Shown: positions 1-10,859 of the stretch, one piece after another | How positions within the stretch are numbered: position 1 is the first letter of the stretch | Layout: each line of letters opens with the position of its first letter | Assembly: GCF_014649395.1 (NCBI RefSeq) | Contig: NZ_BMSY01000012.1 | Location: 62,001-126,000, forward strand | Length of the DNA stretch: 64,000 nt | Origin: Streptomyces aureoverticillatus | GTDB taxonomy: Bacteria > Actinomycetota > Actinomycetes > Streptomycetales > Streptomycetaceae | Direction of reading: 5' to 3' | Made by a program: the position numbers and the translations under genes | Notes under the pieces: model-generated | The model's database searches: none | Told to the model about the DNA's origin: nothing | Seen by the model: only the letters and a program-made list of their open reading frames with translations

Positions 1-1226
1 GCCAGGCGCACCGGCGACTTGGCGGACCGGGTCGGGGCGGGCACTGTGCCGCTGCGCCGCACCGCGGGCACGGTCACCGCCGGGGCCTCCGCCTCCCCCG
101 CGTGCTCGGGGTACCGGAACAGCACGGCCACGGCCTTCAGATCGCCGTCCTTCAGGCGCTGGTACGTCTCGACGGCGTCGTCGAAGTCGGCGATGTGGGA
201 GACCAACGGCTCCACGTCGACGCGGCCGCGGGCTAGGAGATCGAGGAAGCACGCCAGATTGCGGCGCTCGGTCCAGCGCACGTAGCCGATCGGGTAGTCG
301 CGCCCCTCCAGCTCGTACTCCGGGTCGTAGCGCCCGGGGCCGTAGCTGCGGGAGAACCGGACGTCGAGCTCCTTCTCGTAGTACGCGTTCCACGGCAGGT
401 CCAGGCGGCACTTGCCGATGTCGACGACCCGGCCGCGGTCCCGGCAGAGCCGGGCGGCCAGCTCGACGGGCTGGTTGCTGCCACCGCCGGCGGCCAGGTA
501 CACCTGATCCACGCCGTGGCCGCCGGTGAGCTCGGCGACGGCGGCTTCCACGGCCGGGGACGCGGGGTCGCCGCAGGCCGCGGCGCCCAGGCGCTCGGCG
601 AGTTCGCAGCGCGCCGGGTCGGGGTCGGCGCCGACGACGCGGACTCCCGAGGCGGCGAGGAGCTGCACCACCAGCTGCCCGATCAGCCCGAGGCCGATGA
701 CAAGGGCCACGTCGCCGAGCTGTGACTCGCCGCGGCGGACGCCCTGCAACGCGATCGACCCGACGGTGCCGAAGGCCGCGTGCCGGGGCGCGAGGCCGTC
801 CGGCACCGGTGCGTAGAGGTTCTTCGGCACCCAGTTCAGCTCGGCGTGCAGCGCGTGCTCGTTGCCGGCGCAGGCCACGAGGTCGCCGACCTTCACGTCG
901 TCGACCCCGGCGCCGACCTGCTCGACCACCCCGCACAGCGAGTAGCCGAGGGGGGTGTAGGAGTCCAGCTTGCCCATCACCTTGCGGTAGGTGGCGGGCA
1001 CCCCGTTGGTGGCCACGCTCTGCACGACCTTGGCCACCTGGTCCGGCCGCGAACGGGCCTTGGCGAGCATCGACATGCCTGCCTCGGACACCTTCATGAG
1101 CTCGGTCCCGGTGGATATCAGCGAGTAGGCGCTGCGGACCAGCACACCGCCCGGCTTGCACCCCGGCACCGGCACGTCAAGGACCGCCAGCTCGCCGCTC
1201 TTGTAGTTCTGCACAACCTGCTTCAC
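1..1226 (-). CDS. Bi-domain oxidoreductase, N-terminal Zn-dehydrogenase part (partial)
   Basis: The frame is open from a GTG at 1226 to the left window edge, so only about 408 residues are visible. The visible part is a medium-chain (zinc-type) alcohol dehydrogenase-like protein. It has a GroES-like half (MKQVVQNYKSG start) and a Rossmann half with the nucleotide-binding segment VIGLGLIGQLVVQLL. In exopolysaccharide clusters such proteins are usually about 700 aa, with a Gfo/Idh/MocA dehydrogenase as second domain, which would lie outside the window. An AGAGGAG ribosome site precedes the GTG, 17 nt after the asnB-like gene, so this is the distal end of the same operon. The likely role is oxidation or reduction of a sugar intermediate; the substrate is unknown. 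Confidence 0.8.
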   Translation of the reverse strand, partial: MKQVVQNYKSGELAVLDVPVPGCKPGGVLVRSAYSLISTGTELMKVSEAGMSMLAKARSRPDQVAKVVQSVATNGVPATYRKVMGKLDSYTPLGYSLCGVVEQVGAGVDDVKVGDLVACAGNEHALHAELNWVPKNLYAPVPDGLAPRHAAFGTVGSIALQGVRRGESQLGDVALVIGLGLIGQLVVQLLAASGVRVVGADPDPARCELAERLGAAACGDPASPAVEAAVAELTGGHGVDQVYLAAGGGSNQPVELAARLCRDRGRVVDIGKCRLDLPWNAYYEKELDVRFSRSYGPGRYDPEYELEGRDYPIGYVRWTERRNLACFLDLLARGRVDVEPLVSHIADFDDAVETYQRLKDGDLKAVAVLFRYPEHAGEAEAPAVTVPAVRRSGTVPAPTRSAKSPVRL

Positions 1227-1243
1227 CCGAACTCCTCTGATTC

Positions 1244-3187
1244 CTAAGCCGTCATCCGAGTGCTCTGGCCGGACCCCGAGGTCGCGTCGCGATACCAGTA
1301 CTCGAGGGTCAGCACATGCCACAGATGCTTGGAGAAGTCCCGCTGCCCGGCGGCGTCCTCGGCGACCATGCGCGCCAGCGCGTCGCGGCGCAGGAACCCG
1401 GAGTTGACGAGCACGCCGTCGTTGACCACCTCGCGCACCAGAGGTGCCAGATCCCGGCTCATCCAGGCCCGCAGCGGGGCGCTGAACAGGCCCTTGGGCC
1501 GGTACACGATCTCCCGGGGCAGGATCGAGCCGGCCGCCTCCTTGAGGACGGCCTTGCCCTGCCGTCCGACGATCTTGCGATCGCCGGGCACCGCGAACGC
1601 CGCCTTGACCACCTCGACGTCCACGTACGGCACCCGTACCTCGGTCGACGCGGCCATGCTGGAGCGGTCCGTGTACGTGAGGTTCAGGCCCGGCAGGAAC
1701 ATCCGGGCGTCGCCCAGGCACATGCGGTTGACGAAGTCGGCAGGGTCATCGAGGGCATTGTCCTCGTAGATGTCCGCGTGCTCGGTCAGCACGTCGTCGA
1801 CCGTCCCGGCCAGGTCCGGATCGATCAGGGCGAGCAGCTCGTCCTGGTCGTACATGGTGTAGCTGCGCCGGAACGCGGTCTCCTCCGGCAGTTCGGCGAA
1901 GGAGAGGAACCGCTTCGCGAAGCGCACCGACCGGTACCCCCGGCGGGCCGTGGCGACCGGCAGCCTGTCCACGGCCCTGGACAGGCCCCGCCGCAGGGGT
2001 CGCGGGACGCGCTGATAGCGCAGCGCGAGCAGGTTGGCCAGGTGCTTGCGGTACCCGGCGAACAGCTCGTCGGCCCCCATCCCCGAGAGCATCACCTTGA
2101 CCCCGGCCTCTCGGGCGGCGGAGCAGATCAGGAACGTGTTGATCGCGGCGGGGTCGCCGATCGGCTCGTCCAGGTGGTGCGTCATCCGCGGCAGCAGGTC
2201 GAGCACGTTCGGAGCGATCTCGATCTCGTGCAGGTCGACGCCGAACCGCTCGGCCACCTGCCGGGCGTAGCGCAGGTCGTCCGGCATCGCCTCGAACTTG
2301 GCGTCCTCGGCGCGGAACCCGATGGTGTACGCGGAGATGCCCGGCTGGTGGCGGGCCGCAAGGGCGGTCAGGTAGCTGGAGTCGAGGCCGCCGGAGAGGA
2401 AGGTCGCCACGGGTACGTCGGAGAGCAGGTGCCGCCGGGTCGACTCCTCGACGATGGCGGCCAGATCGGGCAGTTCACCGCTGCGGGCCCGCTCGCGGCC
2501 CTCGGCGGCGACGTCTTTCAGGTTCCAGTACCGGCCGCGCTCCACCCGGCCGTCGGCCCGGCACCGGAGCCAGCTCCCCGGCGGCAGCTTCTCCGCCTCG
2601 CGGAACGCGCACCGGGAGTCCGGCACCCAGTAGTACAGCAGCGAGGCCACCAGCGCCGCCTCGTCCACCTGCAGCGACCCGCCGGTGGCGGCGGCGAGCG
2701 CCTTGAGCTCGGAGGCGAACATCAGGCCCTCGCCGCGCCGGAGCAGGAACAGCGGCTTGACGCCGAGCTGGTCGCGGGCGAGCACCAGGTCACCGGTGCG
2801 CTCGTCGAAGATCCCGAACGCGAACATGCCGCGCAGCCGGGGCAGGCAGTCGGTGCCCCAGCGGCGCCAGGCCTCGAGGAGCACCTCGGTGTCGGAGGTG
2901 CCGCGGAAGCGCACCCCGGAGGCCGCCAACTCGGCCCGCAGCTCGGGCGCGTTGTACAGCTCGCCGTTGTACGTCAGGGCGAGGCCGCCCGAGACCATGG
3001 GCTGGGCGCCGGTCTCGGACAGGTCGATGATGGCGAGGCGGCGGTGCCCGAGGTGCACTTCGCCGTCACCGGCGGGGTGGCCGTAGCGGCCCGCGCCGTC
3101 CGGGCCGCGGTGGGTGAGGGTGTCGGTGAGCCGGTCGGTCACGACCTTCCCGTCCGGCCATCTGTACGTGCCTGCGATGCCACACAT
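1244..3187 (-). CDS. asnB: Asparagine synthase (glutamine-hydrolysing) family protein
   Basis: This 647-aa protein starts MCGIAG, so Cys2 becomes the N-terminal nucleophile of a class II glutamine amidotransferase domain (about residues 2-200). The synthetase domain carries the PP-loop SGGLDSS near residue 265, which binds ATP. Full AsnB converts aspartate and glutamine to asparagine and glutamate. Copies inside polysaccharide clusters are generally thought to amidate a carboxyl group, for example of a uronic acid. A nucleotide-sugar dehydrogenase that could make uronic acids lies in the same operon, which supports the second role here. The ATG is 3 nt after the stop of the upstream Wzz-like gene, so translation is probably coupled. 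Confidence 0.9.
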   Translation of the reverse strand: MCGIAGTYRWPDGKVVTDRLTDTLTHRGPDGAGRYGHPAGDGEVHLGHRRLAIIDLSETGAQPMVSGGLALTYNGELYNAPELRAELAASGVRFRGTSDTEVLLEAWRRWGTDCLPRLRGMFAFGIFDERTGDLVLARDQLGVKPLFLLRRGEGLMFASELKALAAATGGSLQVDEAALVASLLYYWVPDSRCAFREAEKLPPGSWLRCRADGRVERGRYWNLKDVAAEGRERARSGELPDLAAIVEESTRRHLLSDVPVATFLSGGLDSSYLTALAARHQPGISAYTIGFRAEDAKFEAMPDDLRYARQVAERFGVDLHEIEIAPNVLDLLPRMTHHLDEPIGDPAAINTFLICSAAREAGVKVMLSGMGADELFAGYRKHLANLLALRYQRVPRPLRRGLSRAVDRLPVATARRGYRSVRFAKRFLSFAELPEETAFRRSYTMYDQDELLALIDPDLAGTVDDVLTEHADIYEDNALDDPADFVNRMCLGDARMFLPGLNLTYTDRSSMAASTEVRVPYVDVEVVKAAFAVPGDRKIVGRQGKAVLKEAAGSILPREIVYRPKGLFSAPLRAWMSRDLAPLVREVVNDGVLVNSGFLRRDALARMVAEDAAGQRDFSKHLWHVLTLEYWYRDATSGSGQSTRMTA

Positions 3188-3190
3188 GTC

Positions 3191-4720
3191 CTACCGGTCC
3201 TCCTGGTCGCTGTCCGGGACTCGTGCGGCCCGCATCGGCAGCCGCTCCGTCCGCGGCTGGTCCGTCCCGTTCTGCCGGGCCGGCCGCTCGCCGTGGCCCC
3301 GCAGCGCGATGTGCGGTCCGTCCCACAGCGTGCCGTCGGTCCGGTCACGCGGGTCGGGGTCGATCAGCACCACACCGAGCACCGGAATGCGCTGGTCGGC
3401 GAGCTGCCGCGCCACGGTGTGCAGCCAGGCGGCGCCGGCGTGCCCGGCGCGCACGACGAGCACGGTCCGGGTGCCGAGGTACTGGAGGTCGGTCCACGCC
3501 GTGCCGGGCGCGACCGAGCCGACGCCGATCCTGCGCACCTCGTGCGGCAGAGCCGCGGCGCGCTCGCCGCTGACCACGTCCGGGGCTCCCGGCTGCCGAC
3601 GGCTGTCGGCGAGCTGTGGGCCGGGCAGTCCATCGACGACGACCACTGGTCCCTCCGCCGCCAGGGCCCCGGCGAGGTCCAGGGCGATCACGCTCGTGCC
3701 GCGCGCACAGCCCAGTTCAAGGAGCGACACCGGTTCCGCGGAGCCGCGCACGGTGCGGGCCAGGGTCGTGGTGAGCCTGGTCCGTGCCTCCCGGGTCCGT
3801 CGGCGCTGCCACGGTCTGGTGGGCAGGCGGGGCGGGCGGCGCAGCTCCGCGACGACCGAGGCGCCCAGGTTCGCCGCGATCTCCCGGCGCAGCACGGGGC
3901 GGTCCGCCACCACCGCGCCGACCGCGGCCACCGCGAGCCCGAGGACGAGACCGAGGAGGAGCCCGATCGCGGCGTTGGTGACGGCGGCTTTGGGCAGGGA
4001 GTGCCGGACCGCGCGCGGGGCGTCCACGATCTGTGTGCCGGCGACGAGCTTGGGCGTGCCGACGCGCGCCTCCTCGGCGCGCTGGTCGAAGTCGGTGATC
4101 CGAGAGGTGAGTTCGGCCCGGCGGGCGAAGAGCGACTCGATGCTCGCCGACGCCTTCGGGTCGCTCTCCGGCGATCGGTCCCCGATCGCCTTGTTGACCT
4201 TGGCGAGCTCGTCCTGCATCCGGTCACGCTGGTTGAGCAGGGCCTTGGACTCGGCCTTCGCGGCTTCCCGCATCCGCTTCACATGGTCCGCGACGAACGC
4301 GTCCGCCAACGCCTTGGCCCGGGCCACGGCTTCCGCGTCGCTGTCACCTGTCACGTCGATCCGCAGCAGGTTGTTGGTCAAGCCGGTACCGCGGTAGTCG
4401 CGCATGAAGTCCTCCGGGCGTTCCGGGGACTTGAGGGACTGCAGGGCCTTGTCGGCGATCCGCGTGGTCCGCAGCAGCTCCGCGTCGGTGCGGATCAGCG
4501 TTCCGGTGTCGTTCGGCTGGTCGTCCTGATGCGCGACGAGCACCTTGGTCACCGCGGCCGGCGGTGGCGGCAGCATGACCGCGACCGCAGCGCCGACAAG
4601 CAGCCCGAGGAGCGCCAGGGAGCACCAGAGGCGGCGGCGCCTGCGCACCGCCACCACCAGCGCCCGCAGGTCGAGGAGCGGAGCGGCGGCCGACGGCTCC
4701 GAAGTCCGGCTCGTCGTCAC
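3191..4720 (-). CDS. Wzz-like chain-length / polysaccharide co-polymerase protein (second copy)
   Basis: This 509-aa protein has the layout of polysaccharide co-polymerases. A first membrane helix lies at about residues 34-52. A long extracytoplasmic, partly coiled-coil segment follows, then a second helix near 245-275. The cytoplasmic tail contains GCARGTSVIALDLAGALA followed by VVVVDG. This resembles the nucleotide-binding region of bacterial tyrosine kinases (CpsD/MinD type), but the Walker A lysine is missing, so kinase activity is doubtful. The GTG start overlaps the stop of the preceding gene (GTGA). It probably sets polymer length together with its upstream paralogue. Confidence 0.75.
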   Translation of the reverse strand: MTTSRTSEPSAAAPLLDLRALVVAVRRRRRLWCSLALLGLLVGAAVAVMLPPPPAAVTKVLVAHQDDQPNDTGTLIRTDAELLRTTRIADKALQSLKSPERPEDFMRDYRGTGLTNNLLRIDVTGDSDAEAVARAKALADAFVADHVKRMREAAKAESKALLNQRDRMQDELAKVNKAIGDRSPESDPKASASIESLFARRAELTSRITDFDQRAEEARVGTPKLVAGTQIVDAPRAVRHSLPKAAVTNAAIGLLLGLVLGLAVAAVGAVVADRPVLRREIAANLGASVVAELRRPPRLPTRPWQRRRTREARTRLTTTLARTVRGSAEPVSLLELGCARGTSVIALDLAGALAAEGPVVVVDGLPGPQLADSRRQPGAPDVVSGERAAALPHEVRRIGVGSVAPGTAWTDLQYLGTRTVLVVRAGHAGAAWLHTVARQLADQRIPVLGVVLIDPDPRDRTDGTLWDGPHIALRGHGERPARQNGTDQPRTERLPMRAARVPDSDQEDR

Positions 4721-6180
4721 GCGGAACCTCCCGTCGCGTGGGCTCGCGCCGCGAGCGCCCGGGTGGCGTTCTCCGGAGGGCGGTCGGCGGACCGCGTCGG
4801 GCGGGCCCGGACCGCGCCGGCGACGACGACGCCGACGACCTCATGCCGGGCGTCCGCACACGCCTCGGCGATGCCGGCGAGCTCTGCTGCGGTCCAGCTG
4901 CCCGCGCTGAGCACGACCAGGGCACCGGACTCGGTGCCGCGGTCCGGCACCAGTGGCTGGGACACCGAAACACCCACCACCCGCAGCATGGGGTGTCCCT
5001 TGCTCGAAGAGCTCGGAGTGGGGTTTCCGCTGCTCGAACGGAGTTGAGAGCTTGGACTGGGTTCTCCCCTGCTCGAACGGAGTTGAGAGGAAGGATCGCT
5101 CTCGGCCTCGGAGACGAGCTGCCCCGCGGCCCGGCGGCCGATCTCGTCGCCCTCCGGTACGACAACGAGGAGTCGCCGTGGGGCCGGCGCCTTCTCCCGG
5201 AGGCGGGCGCACACCCGCCGGTAGCGGATCCGCCTGTCGGCCTCGTCACCGGACATCCGCGGGGTGGGTGTGTCCCACCAGGTGTCGATGCCGAGGAGCC
5301 AGCGGATCCAGGCCCGCGGGCCAGGGCCTTTGGGCCGACGCGCGGCCCGTTCTCCGGGCACGTCGACGGTGCCGAGGAGCGTCGAGCCCAGCGCCGCGGC
5401 GATCTCCGGTTCGGTGCGCAGTCGGCGGCTCACCCGTGCGGCGGCGAGATGGCCGATGACCGCGATCAGGAAGAACAACAGCGCCCCCGCGCCGACGAGT
5501 TGCGTCCTCGTCGGCGGTGCCTCGCCGGTCGGCCGGGCCGCAGGACCCATGACGACCATGTTGGCCTTGTTGGTCGCCGGGTCGGCCTCGTCCAGCTTCT
5601 TCATGGCCTCCTGCAGCGTGGTGCGCAGCTTCTCGAGCTCGGTGCGGGCCTGCACGCTCTCCACGGTCTGGCCGGGATCGGCCGCGTTGGCCAGGTCGGT
5701 GATGCGGCGGTTGGTCTCCAGCACCTTCTGCCGCAGCGCGTCGGGCTCCGTGGCCTCGTCGGGTTCGGTGTCGTCGCCCGCGAGCCGCCCGGCGAAGGTG
5801 ACGAATTGCTGGGCCACCTGGTCGGAGAGTCGCTGTGCGCGTTCCGGGGTGTCGGCCGTACCCGAGATCTTGATGATGTTGCCGTCGGCGGCCTTGGCGC
5901 TCACTCGATCCCGCAGCTCGCTGCCGCCGGTCCAGTCGAGCGTGGCGGCCGCGCGGTCGACCACCGCCGAACTGGCGGCGATCTCCGCCTGGGTCAGCAG
6001 CTCGCGCTCCTCCCACTGCCCCGCGAGCAGTACCGATGTCGACGTCGTGTAGTTCGGCGGGAACAACAGGGAGGCGCCGTAGCCGACGAGCGCGCCCACC
6101 ACGGCGACGATGATGAGAAGCCGCCGGCGCCGACGGAGGATCCGCCCGATCGTGACCAGGCGTATCGATTCATCGCTCAA
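4717..6180 (-). CDS. Wzz-like chain-length determinant protein (first copy)
   Basis: This is a 487-aa protein with a basic N-terminus (ILRRRRRLL) and a first membrane helix at about residues 20-40. A periplasm-facing helical region is followed by a second helix near 227-250 (ALLFFLIAVIGHL). This is the two-helix Wzz/PCP architecture. The cytoplasmic tail holds a Ser/Pro-rich insertion at about residues 363-394 encoded by short DNA repeats, described separately. It overlaps the glycosyltransferase gene upstream by 4 nt and the next Wzz-like gene by 4 nt. It is expected to act with the sugar transferase and a polymerase to control polymer chain length; no Wzy or Wzx gene is inside the window. 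Confidence 0.75.
   Translation of the reverse strand: MSDESIRLVTIGRILRRRRRLLIIVAVVGALVGYGASLLFPPNYTTSTSVLLAGQWEERELLTQAEIAASSAVVDRAAATLDWTGGSELRDRVSAKAADGNIIKISGTADTPERAQRLSDQVAQQFVTFAGRLAGDDTEPDEATEPDALRQKVLETNRRITDLANAADPGQTVESVQARTELEKLRTTLQEAMKKLDEADPATNKANMVVMGPAARPTGEAPPTRTQLVGAGALLFFLIAVIGHLAAARVSRRLRTEPEIAAALGSTLLGTVDVPGERAARRPKGPGPRAWIRWLLGIDTWWDTPTPRMSGDEADRRIRYRRVCARLREKAPAPRRLLVVVPEGDEIGRRAAGQLVSEAESDPSSQLRSSRGEPSPSSQLRSSSGNPTPSSSSKGHPMLRVVGVSVSQPLVPDRGTESGALVVLSAGSWTAAELAGIAEACADARHEVVGVVVAGAVRARPTRSADRPPENATRALAARAHATGGSA
4998..5090 (-). repeat. Short interspersed repeat array inside a coding region
   Basis: Two exact 20-bp copies of TGCTCGAACGGAGTTGAGAG (plus strand) lie at 5031-5050 and 5070-5089. 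A degenerate copy begins at 5001. The copies are separated by similar spacers (GGGTTTCCGC, GGGTTCTCCCC). The array is in frame and without stops in the Wzz-like gene, where it encodes a Ser-rich patch. Its base composition is lower in GC than the surrounding gene. This looks like insertion of a mobile or amplifying short element in the cytoplasmic tail. Confidence 0.75.
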
Positions 6181-7431
6181 CGGCGCTGCCTCCTCTGTGC
6201 CCGGCCCGGGGCGCCCGCCGACACCGGAGTGTGGTCTCGGCAGGCGGCGGCGTAGGCGGCGAGGAGCGACGCTTGCGAGTTCCGCCAGGAAAGCTGCCCG
6301 CTGATCCGCTCCTGGCCGGTCTTGCCCATCCGGGCCCGCTGCTCCGGATCGTCGAGGAGCAGCGCGATGAGCCCGGCGAACTCGGCCTCGTCGTTGGCGG
6401 GCGCGTAGACGGCGGCGTCACCGGCGGAGACTCTCGCCTCCCGGAGGTCGAACGAGACGATCGGCCGGCCCATCACCATGTACTCCAGGACCTTGTTCAT
6501 CGTCGACACGTCGTTGAGCGGATTGCGCGGGTCGGGCGAGAGGCACACGTCCGCGGTGGACAGGTAGCGCACCAGGTCGGCGTCCGGGACGCGCCCGGTG
6601 AACTGGACCTGCTCCGAGAGCCCGAGCCGCCGGGACAGCTCCACCATCGCGTCGAAGGCGTCACCGGCGCCGACGAACACCGCGTGCCAGTCGGTACGCC
6701 CGAGCTCGTCGCGCAGCTTCGCGAGGGCTCGCAGGGCGTAGTCGACGCCATCCTGCGGGCCCATGACGCCGAGGTAGCACAGCAGATGAGGCTTGCCGCG
6801 CTTCAACTCCGGCTCGGGCGGCACCGGATGGAAACGGTCGATGTCGGGCGCGCTGCGCACCACGAAGACGTCCGCCGGCCGCCGGCCGCCACGGCGCAGC
6901 GCGACGTCCCGGTAACTCTCGTTCGTGGCGAGCACGATGTCCGCGGCCCGGTAGGTCAGCCGTTCCAGCCCGCACACGGCGCGGTAGAGCAGGTCTTCAC
7001 CGCGGTCGAACCGGGAGAGGTACAGCTCGGGTACCAGGTCGTGCTGGTCGAAGACGAACCGCGCGCCGCGCCGCTTCAGCCACAGCGCCGGCAGGAACAG
7101 CAGGTCGGGCGGGTTGCAGGCATGGACCACGTCGACCGGGCCGACCTTGCGGGCGAGGCGGGCCGTGTGCCACAACGCCGCTCCGTACTCCCGCAGATAG
7201 CCGGCAGGGCCTCCGGTGGCCGCGCGCAGCGGGTAGCGGTGGATCCGCACCCCGTCGATCTCCGCCTCCGGCTCCGTGTCGCGCTTCTCCCCCCGGGGGC
7301 AGATGACGTGCACCGTCCAGCCCGCGTCGCGCAGCGTCGTGCACTCCTGCCACACCCGCCGGTCGAACGGCACCGACAGGTTCTCCACGAGGATCAGCGC
7401 GCGCCGGCCCGACCCGCCGCCACTGATTGCG

Positions 7432-7442
<11 letters not shown>
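6177..7442 (-). CDS. Glycosyltransferase family 4
   Basis: This 421-aa GT-B fold glycosyltransferase opens with a GT4-type acceptor-side motif (RRALILVENLSVPFDRRVWQE). In the C-terminal half it has the donor-site region EYMVMGRPIVSFDLREAR, where the family's paired acidic residues bind the nucleotide-sugar. It should add a sugar to the growing lipid-linked repeat unit on the cytoplasmic face. The only in-frame start near the conserved beginning is a TTG at 7442, which overlaps the end of the upstream dehydrogenase gene by 11 nt. Its own stop overlaps the next gene by 4 nt. Donor and linkage cannot be predicted. Confidence 0.88.
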
Positions 7443-8748
<1,306 letters not shown>

Positions 8749-8821
8749 GTCCCGTCCCTCCCCCCGGGCAGGCCCTTGTGGCCTGCCGTCCGCGCGCCGA
8801 CCGGACGACGCTCCCCGCGCA

Positions 8822-10300
8822 TCAGTAGGCCCCCTGGCCCTGAAGCACCGCACGCAGCGTCTTCCACAAGATCACTGTGTCCAGGGCGAGCGACCAGTCC
8901 TCCACGTACCGCAGGTCGAGGCGGACCGCCTCCTCCCACGACAGGTCGCTGCGTCCGCTGATCTGCCACAGGCCGGTGAGCCCGGGCTTGACGAGCAGCC
9001 GCCGCCGAATGTCCGGCCCGTACGCGGCGGACTCCTCCGGTAACGGAGGCCGGGGACCGACGAGCGACATCGATCCGGTGAGCACGTTGAAGAGCTGCGG
9101 CAGCTCGTCGATCGAGTACCGGCGCAGCACTGCTCCCACCCGGGTCACCCGCGGATCCCGGCGGAGCTTGAACAGCAGCCCGGCGCCCTCGTTGAGGCCG
9201 GCCAGCTCGGCTCGTGCCCCGTGGGCGCCTGCGACCATGGTGCGGAACTTGAAGATGGTGAACTCGCGGCCGTCCTTGCCGACCCTGCGCTGGCGGTAGA
9301 CCGCCCCACCCCGACTGTCCGCGAGCACGAGCAGCCCGACGAGCACCATCAGCGGTGCGAACAGGACCAGCAGGATCGCCGCGCCCAGCCGGTCGACGAC
9401 CCCTTTGACCGCCCGGCGGCCGCCGGTGAAGGTCGGCATGCTGACCCGCAGCAGCGGGATCCCGAGCACCGCGTCGACGTGCAGCCGCGGCCCTGCCACC
9501 TCCATCAGCACGGGGGCCACGATCATCTCGGCATCGCTGCCTTCGAGGTTCCAGGCGAGGCGCTGCAGCCGGTCCGGGGACCAGTGCGGGTCCGGCGTGA
9601 CGGCGACGACACGGTAGCCGTCGCGGCGGACGTGGCCCGCTACGTCCGCCAGTCGGCCGACGACCGGCACGCCGTCCAGTTGGTCACCGTCGGGCGCGAG
9701 ACCGTCCGCCGTGCACACCGCGTCCACCCGCCAGCCGAGGTGCGGGAACTTGCGGGCCCGGGTGATCAGGTCGCGCACGGTGGCCGGGCTCCCGGCAGCG
9801 AGCACCGGTCTCAGGCACCGTCCTTCCTGGCGCTGTCTGTGCAGCCAGAGGCGCAGCAGATACCGCTCGGTCATGGTGATGAGCGCGATCGCGGGGATCG
9901 CGACGAAGATCCAGAGCTTGATGTTGCGCGAGGTGAGGGCGATCCCGCCGAGCGCCAGCACGACGACCGCCGTGAACAGGGAGCGTCCGAGCCGGCGGAA
10001 TTCCTCGGCGCCCTGGCCGAGCACGGGCGGAGCCCACGACCGGTTCACCGCAAGCGCTCCCAGCACCAGGAGTTCGGTGCCGAAGGCGAGGATTCCCCAC
10101 TTCTCGTGCCAGTTGGCCGCGTCCCGGGCCCCGAAGAAGATGCCGATCGCCGCCACCACGAAGGCGGTGGCCACCGTGTCGCTGGTGATCACGGTGCGGC
10201 GGTACCGCTGCTCCCAGTCGATCGTGGGCCGGCTGATTGCCCCGTTCGCCGGACGCCCACGCGCCGACGGAAACGGGTCGACTAATTCCCCCTGCTGCAC
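8822..10300 (-). CDS. Polyprenyl-phosphate glycosyl-phosphotransferase (initiating sugar transferase)
   Basis: This protein of about 492 aa has several hydrophobic N-terminal helices and a CoA-binding-like middle domain. The C-terminal bacterial sugar transferase domain contains QRRVGKDGREFTIFKFRTM and later LVGPRPPLPEE and RLLVKPGLTGLWQ. WbaP/CpsE-type enzymes transfer a sugar-1-phosphate to undecaprenyl phosphate, the first committed step of repeat-unit assembly at the membrane. The GTG at 10300 is preferred because GGGGGG lies 4 nt before it; a GTG at 10312 has no ribosome site. It is the first gene of the leftward operon. Confidence 0.88.
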   Translation of the reverse strand: MQQGELVDPFPSARGRPANGAISRPTIDWEQRYRRTVITSDTVATAFVVAAIGIFFGARDAANWHEKWGILAFGTELLVLGALAVNRSWAPPVLGQGAEEFRRLGRSLFTAVVVLALGGIALTSRNIKLWIFVAIPAIALITMTERYLLRLWLHRQRQEGRCLRPVLAAGSPATVRDLITRARKFPHLGWRVDAVCTADGLAPDGDQLDGVPVVGRLADVAGHVRRDGYRVVAVTPDPHWSPDRLQRLAWNLEGSDAEMIVAPVLMEVAGPRLHVDAVLGIPLLRVSMPTFTGGRRAVKGVVDRLGAAILLVLFAPLMVLVGLLVLADSRGGAVYRQRRVGKDGREFTIFKFRTMVAGAHGARAELAGLNEGAGLLFKLRRDPRVTRVGAVLRRYSIDELPQLFNVLTGSMSLVGPRPPLPEESAAYGPDIRRRLLVKPGLTGLWQISGRSDLSWEEAVRLDLRYVEDWSLALDTVILWKTLRAVLQGQGAY

Positions 10301-10859
10301 AGGACCCCCCACAGGTCGCCAGTGGTTCGACGTGTTCGCCTAGCACTGTTTCTCCCCCGGGAGGCGACCTCGCCCCCCGCGCCGCGCTGTTCCTCCCCTC
10401 GGGAGGCCCCTGCCTCCCGGGCCGCGCTGTTCCTCCCCTGGGGTGGCCCTCGCCCCCCGCGCATGGCAATCCCGGCTATGTCAGCGCTACTTGGACAACC
10501 CACCCTGGCGGCAGCGGACTCGCAGGTCCGGCCAGACTTTCGAGGTACGCGGGAACCCGTCCGAACCTCGGGTGCTCCCCCACCCAAGGCGCCCTCTCGG
10601 GCTCCAAGAATTGATTGCCCCTACGTCTGGCGCCGGGCACGTGACTACTGGCTGCCCATGACGCCGGACCCATAGATCATCATTTGTCGCGTCGTGTCCA
10701 AGCATGTGAAGCACCGTCAATCTAGACCATCAACGCCCGCCTGAAGAGGGGATGTGTGCAACTTGTGGTCAACCTTTGAAGGTGGATCGACCGACGAGTG
10801 ACCGGCCGCGGGTGCCTCGACGACGGGGGCATGCCTTGTGACCTGTGACGACGGGAGTT
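10301..10859. other. Intergenic region upstream of the exopolysaccharide operon
   Basis: These 560 bp hold no convincing gene. They contain a 40-bp tandem repeat (10343-10463) and then a less GC-rich stretch up to about 10790, which is the most likely promoter area for the leftward operon. A sequence TCTAGACCA at 10721-10729 matches one half of the DasR-type consensus (ACTGGTCTAGACCACT), but the other half does not match. Reading frames here translate the repeats and lack codon bias. Confidence 0.6.
10343..10463. repeat. Three tandem copies of a roughly 40-bp GC-rich unit
   Basis: Copies begin at 10343, 10384 and 10424, each opening with GC(A/G)CTGTTCCTCCCC or a close variant. Each contains a short self-complementary CTCCC..GGGAG segment and ends in a CCCCCCGCG-like run. 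The array sits 40-160 bp upstream of the first exopolysaccharide gene, inside the probable leader. It could fold into repeated hairpins in the operon transcript. Confidence 0.7.

Noticed and set aside
1316..5047. Very long plus-strand open frame opposite asnB and the Wzz-like gene
   Set aside because: It is antisense to clear genes, rich in Arg, Gly, Val and Gln as expected for high-GC shadow frames, and has no motif.
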